A stretch of DNA of 6,598 nucleotides from Thermoplasmata archaeon. Lineage in GTDB: Archaea > Thermoplasmatota > Thermoplasmata > Lutacidiplasmatales > UBA184. The stretch's first letter is position 1, and each line of letters starts with the position of its first letter. Shown piece by piece: positions 1 through 5,746 of this stretch. A program made the translations under genes and the position numbers. Under the pieces are notes generated by a model. It saw only the letters and a list, made by a program, of their open reading frames with translations. It was not told the origin of the DNA and searched no databases. The stretch is from assembly GCA_022750355.1 (NCBI GenBank), contig JAKIVW010000110.1, positions 1 to 6,598 of the forward strand. Reading direction: 5' to 3'.

Positions 1-173
1 TCCGCCTCCAGGTGGCGTCGGACCAGGTCGAAGAACAGGTAGGTCCGCGCGTGTCCGACGTGGGCCCCGTCGTACACCGTCGGTCCGCAGACGTACAGCC
101 CGACGGGACGCCCCGGGCGGTGGGTCACCGACCGCACCCGGCCCGACAGGGTGTCCCGGAGGAGCAGGTCCAT
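1..173 (-). CDS. cysS: Cysteinyl-tRNA synthetase, N-terminal fragment (cut by window edge)
   Basis: Charges tRNA(Cys) with cysteine in the cytoplasm, using ATP. Only the first 57 codons are visible; the rest lies beyond the left edge. Reading from ATG at 173, the protein begins MDLLLRDTLSGRV and then shows the class I synthetase signature of CysRS: YVCGPTVYDGAHVGHART at about residues 27-44. In it, C29 matches the family's first zinc ligand and H38-V-G-H41 is the HIGH motif that binds ATP; LFFDLVRRHLEA follows, as in the family. The start fits the family because the conserved block normally begins about 20-25 residues in. No clear Shine-Dalgarno precedes the ATG, so a leaderless or nearly leaderless message is likely. 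The gene is divergent from the small RAM-domain gene across a 110-base gap. The identification is firm; what is unknown is whether the missing part is intact. Confidence 0.93.
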   Translation of the reverse strand, partial: MDLLLRDTLSGRVRSVTHRPGRPVGLYVCGPTVYDGAHVGHARTYLFFDLVRRHLEA

Positions 174-200
174 GGGTGCGAGAAGCGGCCGTCGAGGGCC

Positions 201-211
201 ATTAGCTCTTT
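201..211 (-). promoter_or_regulatory. Weak TATA-like element for cysS
   Basis: On the minus strand this reads AAAGAGCTAAT, the most A/T-rich stretch in front of cysS. The CTAAT part centres about 30 bases upstream of the ATG, slightly farther than the roughly 26 bases expected for a leaderless archaeal gene. It shares GAGCTAA with the clearer element in front of the peroxiredoxin. The match is weak and by eye only. Confidence 0.3.
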
Positions 212-226
212 GGGAACGGTGGAATC

Positions 227-238
227 CCGCGGACGCGG
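227..238. repeat. 12-base inverted repeat CCGCG-GA-CGCGG in divergent promoter region
   Basis: CCGCG and its exact complement CGCGG are separated by two bases. The repeat directly abuts the TATA-like element at 239-246 on its upstream side, in the space between cysS and the RAM-domain gene. Position and symmetry suit a dimeric regulator site, or the TFB recognition region. In sequence this GC-rich, a 5-base palindromic arm can also arise by chance. Confidence 0.4.
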
Positions 239-246
239 TAATTTCA
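239..246 (+). promoter_or_regulatory. TATA-like element for the RAM-domain gene
   Basis: TAATTTCA is an isolated A/T-rich octamer in GC-rich surroundings. Transcription about 26 bases downstream would begin near 268, leaving a short leader of about 16 bases before ATG 284. That leader contains GGAAGG at 270-275, eight bases before the ATG. This arrangement favours ATG 284 over the GTG at 260, which would then lie upstream of the transcript start. Confidence 0.4.
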
Positions 247-283
247 TCTGGGAGGCGGCGTGTCCCTCCGGAAGGACGCAGGG

Positions 284-520
284 ATGGAGATCGTCTACCT
301 ACTGGTCGTCACCGAGGTCGGGAAGCTCGACGAAGTGGCCCGTCGGCTTCGGATCATCCCCGGAGTCACCGAGGTCCAAGCCGTGACCGGACCGTTCGAC
401 CTCATCGTCAAGGTCGAGGCGCCCCACATCAACGCGGCGCTCGACACGGTGGTCCACAAGATACGGCGCGTCCCCGGAATCAAGTCGACGGAAACCCTCG
501 TCACGGTCGCGACGAGCTAG
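284..520 (+). CDS. Stand-alone Lrp/AsnC-type RAM (ligand-binding) domain protein
   Basis: A 78-residue protein consisting only of the RAM/SMALL_1 domain that forms the C-terminal, effector-binding half of Lrp/AsnC regulators; there is no helix-turn-helix. It starts MEIVYLLVVTEVGKLDEV, followed by IPGVTEVQAVTG at about 26-36 and PFDLIVKVEA, which match the alternating strand-helix pattern and the PGV..V..VTG.(Y/F)D(I/L) signature of the family. Known single-domain members form ring-like oligomers, bind amino acids at subunit interfaces, and may assemble with full-length Lrp proteins; this one's ligand is unknown. A GTG at 260 with GGAGG just upstream would add eight residues (VSLRKDAG), but family domains start at the M-x-x-V-Y strand, so ATG 284 is preferred. 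The gene diverges from cysS, and its 3' end overlaps the methyltransferase gene by 20 bases on the other strand. A role in amino-acid-responsive control is inferred from the family only. Confidence 0.85.
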   Translation: MEIVYLLVVTEVGKLDEVARRLRIIPGVTEVQAVTGPFDLIVKVEAPHINAALDTVVHKIRRVPGIKSTETLVTVATS

Positions 521-1193
521 GTGCGGCCCGACGTTGGGTGACGGCCGACCATATCACGACGGGAAATTCGGGACCGCCTTCGGAGTGCTCCCGCAGGGAG
601 TCGACCTCGAACTCCGGCTCGGTGAGTTGGCGGAGGCTCGGCTCGTCAAAGAATCGGAGCGGCGGCCCCCCTGTTCCGGGGTCAAAACGGTCCGAACCCA
701 GCCGGGTTCCTTTCCCGTACCACGGGTCCGAGGTCGAGCGCACGGTGAACAGGTGGAGGCCCCCCGGACGCAGCACGCGAGCGACATTCCGGAACATCCG
801 CCGAAGACGGTCCGCGTCGATCTCGAGATTGAAGAACAGGTTGGAGTACACGACGTCCGTCCGCCCGGCGGGGAGTACCTCCAGGAGTTCCAGCGCATCC
901 TGGACCGTTACGCGGGAACGGGGCGGCACCTCCTCCCGGAGCGCCGAAAGGCGTAGGTTGGCCTCTCTCGCGGCTACCGGGGAGAGTTCGCAACCCGCCA
1001 CCTCGAAACCGTGCTGCGCGAAGTAGCAAAGGTCGCGGCCCGTACCGCATCCCAGCTCGAGGAGGGAGCCACCGTTCGCCTCCCGGGTCAACCGACCGAG
1101 GGACGACCGGGCGAGCGAACTCGCTCCCGCCCCGAAGAAGTCCGGGTCCTCTCGATACGTTCGGTCCCAGAACTCCTTCGTTGGATTGCCCAT
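501..1193 (-). CDS. Class I SAM-dependent methyltransferase (substrate unknown)
   Basis: A 230-residue Rossmann-fold methyltransferase. Motif I is LLELGCGTG at residues 44-52, which holds the SAM; the acidic residue after the second strand is E69 (GCELSP); VQDALELL with D99 is the adenine-contacting segment; DVVYSNLFFNL (113-123) is motif IV; RVLRPGGLHLFTVRS (139-153) is the usual post-motif strand. DPWYGKG (156-162) and a late FFDEPSL element resemble TehB-like and Methyltransf_11/25 small-molecule enzymes, but the substrate cannot be named. The start is set at ATG 1193, because MGNPTKEFWDRTYRE is a typical beginning of this family; the reading frame stays open for 54 more codons upstream, but these are low-complexity and run into the peroxiredoxin gene. 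GAGGGGGG lies just upstream of the ATG and may serve as a loose Shine-Dalgarno. The last 20 bases overlap the RAM-domain gene tail to tail. Confidence 0.85.
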   Translation of the reverse strand: MGNPTKEFWDRTYREDPDFFGAGASSLARSSLGRLTREANGGSLLELGCGTGRDLCYFAQHGFEVAGCELSPVAAREANLRLSALREEVPPRSRVTVQDALELLEVLPAGRTDVVYSNLFFNLEIDADRLRRMFRNVARVLRPGGLHLFTVRSTSDPWYGKGTRLGSDRFDPGTGGPPLRFFDEPSLRQLTEPEFEVDSLREHSEGGPEFPVVIWSAVTQRRAAPSSSRP

Positions 1194-1223
1194 GGCCCCC
1201 CTCGCGCCCCGGGAATTCCGACC

Positions 1224-1233
1224 GGGGGCCCCC
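1224..1233. repeat. Perfect 10-base palindrome GGGGGCCCCC between divergent genes
   Basis: G5C5 lies in the 97-base region between the methyltransferase and peroxiredoxin genes. A second, looser pair overlaps it: CCCCGG at 1207-1212 and CCGGGG at 1222-1227. These could be operator sites or simply homopolymer runs in a GC-rich spacer. Confidence 0.3.
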
Positions 1234-1275
1234 CCGAGTGCGACCCCGAGTTGAGCCGAGCTAAAATAGACTCGG
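1234..1275. promoter_or_regulatory. Candidate operator: three CCGAG copies and an inverted CTCGG around the peroxiredoxin TATA element
   Basis: CCGAG occurs at 1234-1238, 1246-1250 and 1256-1260, spaced 12 and 10 bases start to start. Its exact complement CTCGG lies at 1271-1275. The last direct copy and the inverted copy frame the ten bases CTAAAATAGA, so they form an inverted repeat centred on the promoter element. A protein bound there would block or modulate the basal transcription factors. The pattern is visible; the regulatory reading is inference, and short CCGAG words are common in this sequence. Confidence 0.35.
1261..1269 (+). promoter_or_regulatory. TATA element for the peroxiredoxin gene (leaderless)
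   Basis: CTAAAATAG is the strongest A/T-rich element in the spacer. Its AAAATA core centres about 25 bases before the ATG at 1291, which puts the transcript start at or next to the start codon. That is the standard geometry of a leaderless archaeal message. Confidence 0.7.
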
Positions 1276-1290
1276 GCGACTGGGGAGCCG

Positions 1291-1731
1291 ATGGTCGAAA
1301 CAGGGCAGGCCGCGCCGGACTTTGTCGCGCCGGACCAAGACGGAAAGTCGTTCACCCTCTCCTCCTTGCGAGGCGCGCCCGTGGTCCTCTACTTTTACCC
1401 GGCCGCCGACACCCCGGGCTGCACGGTCGAGGCCAAAGGGTTCCAGAACTATCTCGCGGAGTTCGCCGCGAAGAAAGTGCACATCGTGGGAGTCAGCACC
1501 GACGATTGCCCCGCCCAGAAGGCGTTCGCGAACAAGTACGGTCTCCGGTTCCCGCTCATCGCGGACTCGAAGAAGGACGTCGCCACCAAGTACGGCGTCC
1601 TGAAGCCGAGCGGCACCGCCCGACGCGTCACGTTCCTGATCGACGCCGGCGGCCAGGTCGTGGAGGTCGTCGACTCGTCCTCCGCCGATACCCACGTCGT
1701 GCGGGCTCGCGAGCGGTTCCTTACGTCGTAG
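1291..1731 (+). CDS. bcp: Thiol peroxiredoxin, PrxQ/BCP type
   Basis: Reduces hydrogen peroxide and organic hydroperoxides in the cytoplasm through a reactive cysteine. The 146-residue protein has the family's length and order: APDFVAPDQDGKSFTLSSLRG at the N-terminus, VVLYFYPAADTPGCT at 31-45 with peroxidatic Cys44 and the conserved Pro/Thr/Cys active site (TPGCT), GVSTDD at 67-72, and ADSKKDVATKYGV with a TFLID strand later. In E. coli BCP a resolving cysteine sits five residues after the first; here that place is Lys49. The only other cysteine is Cys73, at the start of the following helix, so it may act as an alternative resolving residue, or the enzyme may use one cysteine and an external thiol. 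ATG 1291 is supported by the family start and by a TATA element 25 bases upstream. The gene is divergent from the methyltransferase, and its last 11 bases overlap the exporter gene. Confidence 0.93.
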   Translation: MVETGQAAPDFVAPDQDGKSFTLSSLRGAPVVLYFYPAADTPGCTVEAKGFQNYLAEFAAKKVHIVGVSTDDCPAQKAFANKYGLRFPLIADSKKDVATKYGVLKPSGTARRVTFLIDAGGQVVEVVDSSSADTHVVRARERFLTS

Positions 1732-4700
1732 GCTTGCGGGTCCCCGAAACGGGGGCGGCCGAGGGGATTTCGGTCGGGGTCGCGCGTCGTCCGGTCATGC
1801 TCCACGCCCGGTCCCCCAACAGTTGCAGCAACGCGGGGACGAGGTAGGTCCGCACGACCATCGCATCCAGGATCACCGCGACCGCCACCGAGAACCCGAT
1901 CGCCCGGATGAGGGTGAACTCGCCGACCATCAGCGCGGCGAACGCACTGGCCAGGATGAGGGCCGCCGCCGTGATGATCCCGCCGGTTCGGCCCACGGCG
2001 TGGACGACCGCTTCCGTGGAGGAACGCCCTCGGAGCCGCTCTTCCCGGACCCGGCTGAGGACGAAGATGTTGTAGTCGATGCCCAGACCCAGGATCAGGA
2101 GGAACAGGATCGTTCGGACGTAGAAGAACAGGGGGAACCCCAGCGCCTCCTGGAAGACGAGGTAGGTGATCGCCCACGCCCAACTGATGGACAACCCGAT
2201 GGTCGCGATCGCCATCACCGCGATGATCCAGGTTCGCAGGACCGCGACCAGGACGAGGAGCAGGCCGACCGTCACGGCGATGATGAGGATCAAGGTCGCG
2301 TGGGCCGTCTCGTCCGCGAGGTCCCCGATGCTGGGAGCCCCGCCTCCGTACGCGATCGCCGTGACCTCGGGGTGCGTCCCGGAGTATCCGGCGAAGGAGG
2401 ACTCCACCGCTCGGACCGAATCCACCGCCTCGGACGAAAGTCCCGGGGTGGTCGGGACGAGGGTCAGGACCACGGTCCTCCCGTCCGTGCCGACGAACCC
2501 TCCGAGGGTCGCGATCAGCTCCTGTTGCGGGGCCGGAGCGAGACGGGAGAGGTTCAACCACTCCGACAGGGGAGCGCCCTCCGGTCCGATCGGCGAGTCG
2601 ACCGACGCGATACCGGACGTGTTCTGCGCCCGCGCCGTCAGCGCAGCTAGGTCGGTGAATTCGACCGGATTCGTCTGGTTCCCGACGATGAGCGGCGCGG
2701 AGAAGGTCACGAGGGCGATGGACGGGGTGGCGAAACCGGGCCCGTAGTGGTCGTAGAGGGTCTGGAGGCCGTCGCTCGCCGGGTGGCCGGTGGGCAACTG
2801 GCCGTAGAAGTCGTAGGCGAGCGGAACGTTGAGGGCGACGTAGATGAGCGGGACGCTGATCAGCAGGAGGACCCCGACCACCCACACCGGCCGGCGCTGG
2901 GTGAATCGTCCGACCCGGTAGAAGTAGGTCGTCTCGTTCCCTACCGCCTCGGCGCTCCGGCGGGCGTGTCGCTCGAAGCGGGCGCCCGAGTTGGGCCAGA
3001 AGATGCGGCGTCCGAGGATCTTGAGGAACGCCGGAACCAGGGTCAGCGACATCAGGATCGTGATGAGGATCGCGAGCGAGAGGACCGAGCCCCACTGGGT
3101 CAGGAGGGCGACCCCGCTGAAGGTCAGGGCGAGGGTGGCGATGATCGCGGTCGACCCGCTGGTCGCCACCGATTGTCCGGCCCACGCGACGGAGTTCACG
3201 ATCGCGTCGTCCGGGGTCGCGCCGTTGACGAGCTCTTCCCGATACCGCGCGACCAGGAAGATCGAGTAATCGGTACCTACGCCGAGCACGAACACCTCCT
3301 CAAGCGTGAGGGCGGTCGTGTCGACCGCCCCGAACAGCTTGCCGATGAGGATCGTCCCTCCCAACGCGAGGACGAGTGCGATCCCGAGTCCCGCAAACGT
3401 GACGAGCGGCGTCACGGGGGACCGGAAGTAGAGCGCGGTGATGATGAGCAACAACGCCACCGTGAGGGGCAGGACGAGCGAAAGGGTCGAGCTCACCGCC
3501 GTCTGGGAGAGGAGGTCGAGGGGTCCGCCTCCGGTCTGCACGTACGAGATGGAGCGAGACGGGTCCGAGGCGGCCAGGACCGACTCCGCGCGCGCATCGA
3601 TCCTCGGAAAGTCCGCGAAGACCGGCGTCCCGCCGCTCGCGTTGGTGAAGGAGTCCGATACGGAGAACCCGACCGAGACGAGCGAGGCGGTCCCGGCCGG
3701 ATTGACGAACTGGGAAAGGATCGCGTCGGGGACGGCGAGCGGCTCGGTCCACAAGGTGTCGTTCGCCACGGTCGAATTGGCCCACCGGTCGGCGGCGGCG
3801 GTCGAGGGGGTACCCGTCGGGAACTCGGTCCAGACCGAATCGACCCAGGACGGGGCGTAGCCGACCACCGGACCGAGCAGGACCGCGTCGGTCGCGCGCA
3901 GGCTCGACCAGGCGCTCGCGTTCTCGATCCCCAGGCGCGCGAGGACGACGGCCGCCGCGGCCTGCTCGGCGGGGAGCGGAAACAGGGTCGGGATGAGCTG
4001 ACCCACCTGAGCCCGAACCACGGCGTCCGAGCAACTCACGACGTTCGCGGGGTCGGAGGCGCAGGCGGCACTCCCGTTGAATCCGCTGTTCGAGCCCCCC
4101 GTACCGGCGTAGAAGCCGCTGAGGACGGAGTCGGCGGCCGTGTCGTTCCCGATCGCGGCGAGCGTCATCTCCCACGCGGGAAAGTTCCACGATGAGGGCG
4201 GTTGACTCGTGTTCGCGGCCAGGCCCTGCCAGGTCGCGACGAAGAGGGAAGGGGCGCCCCACTCGAGAGCTTCCGTGGAATTGACCTCGGCCGTGAGCGG
4301 GGTGGCTCCCTCGTTCGCGCCGTGGATCGCGGCCCCCGCGATCTCGGCCTGGCCGGCGAGATACCCGGCGAAGGCGGTGTAGACGCTGTCGACCGACGCG
4401 AGGTCCTGGATCGACCGGTCGGCCTCGAGGGCGGCCGTGACGTTCTGGATCGCCCCCTGCGCGTTCCGGTCCGTGAGGTTGGGCCCGGTGAACAGGAGGA
4501 TGCTCGACGCGCCCCCCGACTCGTTCGGGAACAACCGTGCGAACTCCGCGTTCGCGATCGAACTCGGGGCGCTCGCGGGCGTGCTCTGGCTCGAGTTGGT
4601 CGTCACCGAGCCGATGAGGGGAAGGAACGGGACGACCACGACCAGCAGCGCGATCCAGAAGATCACCGGATACCACGGGTGGCGGACGATCCCGCGGGCG

Positions 4701-4756
4701 AGCCCGCCGAACAGCCGGACGCCGAGGGGCTGCGGGTGCGAGGGCGGCGAGGTCAC
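1721..4756 (-). CDS. MMPL/RND-superfamily membrane exporter, 12 TM segments
   Basis: A 1011-residue proton-driven exporter of the MmpL/HAE3-like branch of the RND superfamily; the cargo (lipid, hydrophobic compound or drug) is unknown. It shows the family's internal duplication: TM1 at about 28-49, then a large outer loop; TM2-6 at about 423-582; a cytoplasmic linker; TM7 at about 624-645, a second outer loop, and TM8-12 at about 818-980. The Asp-Tyr pairs of the proton relay are in TM4 (GVGTDYSIFLVARYREE, D496-Y497) and TM10 (GLGIDYNIFVLSRVREE, D894-Y895). Loop 1 is about 370 residues, more than twice loop 2 (about 170), and its middle part (about 131-345) is not recognisable to me. Only two cysteines exist, C232 and C242, both in loop 1, probably a disulfide. 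Fifteen N-X-S/T sequons lie in the outer loops. The start is GTG 4756, with a TATA-like element 26 bases upstream and no Shine-Dalgarno. Stop TAA overlaps the peroxiredoxin end by 11 bases. Confidence 0.92.
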   Translation of the reverse strand: MTSPPSHPQPLGVRLFGGLARGIVRHPWYPVIFWIALLVVVVPFLPLIGSVTTNSSQSTPASAPSSIANAEFARLFPNESGGASSILLFTGPNLTDRNAQGAIQNVTAALEADRSIQDLASVDSVYTAFAGYLAGQAEIAGAAIHGANEGATPLTAEVNSTEALEWGAPSLFVATWQGLAANTSQPPSSWNFPAWEMTLAAIGNDTAADSVLSGFYAGTGGSNSGFNGSAACASDPANVVSCSDAVVRAQVGQLIPTLFPLPAEQAAAAVVLARLGIENASAWSSLRATDAVLLGPVVGYAPSWVDSVWTEFPTGTPSTAAADRWANSTVANDTLWTEPLAVPDAILSQFVNPAGTASLVSVGFSVSDSFTNASGGTPVFADFPRIDARAESVLAASDPSRSISYVQTGGGPLDLLSQTAVSSTLSLVLPLTVALLLIITALYFRSPVTPLVTFAGLGIALVLALGGTILIGKLFGAVDTTALTLEEVFVLGVGTDYSIFLVARYREELVNGATPDDAIVNSVAWAGQSVATSGSTAIIATLALTFSGVALLTQWGSVLSLAILITILMSLTLVPAFLKILGRRIFWPNSGARFERHARRSAEAVGNETTYFYRVGRFTQRRPVWVVGVLLLISVPLIYVALNVPLAYDFYGQLPTGHPASDGLQTLYDHYGPGFATPSIALVTFSAPLIVGNQTNPVEFTDLAALTARAQNTSGIASVDSPIGPEGAPLSEWLNLSRLAPAPQQELIATLGGFVGTDGRTVVLTLVPTTPGLSSEAVDSVRAVESSFAGYSGTHPEVTAIAYGGGAPSIGDLADETAHATLILIIAVTVGLLLVLVAVLRTWIIAVMAIATIGLSISWAWAITYLVFQEALGFPLFFYVRTILFLLILGLGIDYNIFVLSRVREERLRGRSSTEAVVHAVGRTGGIITAAALILASAFAALMVGEFTLIRAIGFSVAVAVILDAMVVRTYLVPALLQLLGDRAWSMTGRRATPTEIPSAAPVSGTRKPTT

Positions 4757-4777
4757 GGACGCCCCGGTGAATTGCGG

Positions 4778-4786
4778 AAGATAACC
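4778..4786 (-). promoter_or_regulatory. TATA-like element for the exporter, abutting the truB stop codon
   Basis: On the minus strand this reads GGTTATCTT, centred about 26 bases before the GTG at 4756. The A/T-rich tract continues upstream into the truB stop codon (TAA, 4787-4789). The spacing predicts a transcript starting at the GTG, so the exporter can be expressed separately from the truB operon although both lie on the same strand. Confidence 0.6.
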
Positions 4787-5746
4787 TTACGGGGAGGGTG
4801 GTGCGCCCACCCCGGTCACGGCGACGCGCGACGACTTTTTCCAACGGGGCGGGAACCGCAGCGGGTCGACGAAGACGCGGGTCTCCTCGACCACCCAGCC
4901 GTGACGGACACTCCCGATCTCCTTCGAGTCGTGGTGGGCAACCCCGGTGGCGATCAGCTCCCCCGTGCGCGTGATGAGGGCCACCCGGGCGCCACGGGAG
5001 AACGGCTTGGGCAAGGCCAGGATCCCGCCGCGGGCGAGGCCGGCCCCGTGGGCGACCGCGCTCGCCGCGCTGTCCTTCAGGACGATGGCCGGGAACTCCC
5101 GCCACACCTCCTCGATCGGATGGAGCATCGCGAGGAGCGGTTGGGGGTCGCCCGCCGCCCGCTCCGCCACGGCGTCGGCGAGGAGGGAGAGGGTCACGGA
5201 GGAACGTTCGTCGAAGGGCCCGGTCGCGACCCGACGTAGCTCCTCGAGGTGACCGCCCCCGCCCAGCGCGTCCCCGAGGTCGACCGCCAGGGTCCGGATG
5301 TAGGTCCCCGAGTCGGCGACGACGTCCAGGAGGACGCGGGGTCCGTCCGTCTCGAGGATCGCGAGGCGGTGGATCGTGCGCACGCGCCGCTCCCGCCGGA
5401 CCGCCGACCGCACGGGCGGGGTCTGGTAGACGGGTCCGACAAACTCCGAGGCCACCCGGTCGAGGTCGCGCCGGGGTACGGTCGCGTGGAGGTTCACCGC
5501 GCCGATGTACCGTTTCGGGAACTCGAGGACGAGGGGCAGGAGCTTGAGGGCAGGCCCGAGCCCGACCCAGAGGAGGCCGGAGACGTTCGGGTCGAGCGTC
5601 CCGGCGTGTCCCGCGACCGGAACGCCGAGCAGGTCGCGGGCCCACGCGGTCACCTGGTGGGAGGACGGTCCGCGCGGTTTGTCGATGAGGAGGAAGGCGC
5701 CTTCCCTGAGGCGCTCCGCGATCGGGTCCGGGGGCGCTTCCGTCAC
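4787..5746 (-). CDS. truB: tRNA/rRNA pseudouridine synthase, archaeal Cbf5/TruB type with PUA domain
   Basis: Archaeal Cbf5 isomerises uridine to pseudouridine, as the catalytic subunit of H/ACA RNPs with Nop10, Gar1 and L7Ae, and can also act alone on tRNA U55. The protein is 319 residues, close to the family's usual size. LLIDKPRGPSSHQVTAW at about 19-35 is followed by the catalytic motif GHAGTLDPNVSGLL at 47-59, with nucleophile Asp52; KRYIGAVNLH at 78-87; VGPVYQTPPVRSAVRR at 103-118; DSGTYIRTLAVDLG at 145-158; and HLEELRRVATGPF at 166-178. A PUA domain runs from about 217 (FPAIVLKDSAASAVAHGAGL) to about 295. The start is GTG 5746, which overlaps the cmk stop as GTGA and has GGGAGGT seven bases upstream; the reading frame is open farther upstream only through cmk. 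In many archaea L14e lies between cmk and this gene, but the overlap leaves no room for it here. Confidence 0.93.
   Translation of the reverse strand: MTEAPPDPIAERLREGAFLLIDKPRGPSSHQVTAWARDLLGVPVAGHAGTLDPNVSGLLWVGLGPALKLLPLVLEFPKRYIGAVNLHATVPRRDLDRVASEFVGPVYQTPPVRSAVRRERRVRTIHRLAILETDGPRVLLDVVADSGTYIRTLAVDLGDALGGGGHLEELRRVATGPFDERSSVTLSLLADAVAERAAGDPQPLLAMLHPIEEVWREFPAIVLKDSAASAVAHGAGLARGGILALPKPFSRGARVALITRTGELIATGVAHHDSKEIGSVRHGWVVEETRVFVDPLRFPPRWKKSSRVAVTGVGAPPSP

Noticed and set aside
260..283. GTG 260 as the start of the RAM-domain gene
   Set aside because: GGAGG lies upstream, but the eight added residues precede the normal first strand of the domain, and the best TATA-like element would put the transcript start downstream of this codon. 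It stays possible.
1194..1355. A 54-residue N-terminal extension of the methyltransferase
   Set aside because: It would run through the divergent promoter region and into the peroxiredoxin coding sequence. The family begins at the MGNPTKEFWD segment.
1449..3185. A 578-codon minus-strand frame covering the exporter's C-terminal half and part of the peroxiredoxin
   Set aside because: It is another out-of-frame shadow rich in Arg, Pro and Asp, with no recognisable motif.
2747..4195. A 482-codon open frame on the plus strand opposite the exporter
   Set aside because: It is antisense to conserved transmembrane and loop coding sequence, and its product is extremely rich in Arg, Glu, Asp and Gly, the usual shadow of GC-rich membrane-protein codons.
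4826..4845. T-run (GACTTTTTCC) as an archaeal transcription terminator
   Set aside because: It lies inside truB and encodes the conserved-looking WKKSS segment on the minus strand; no plus-strand transcript needs a terminator there.
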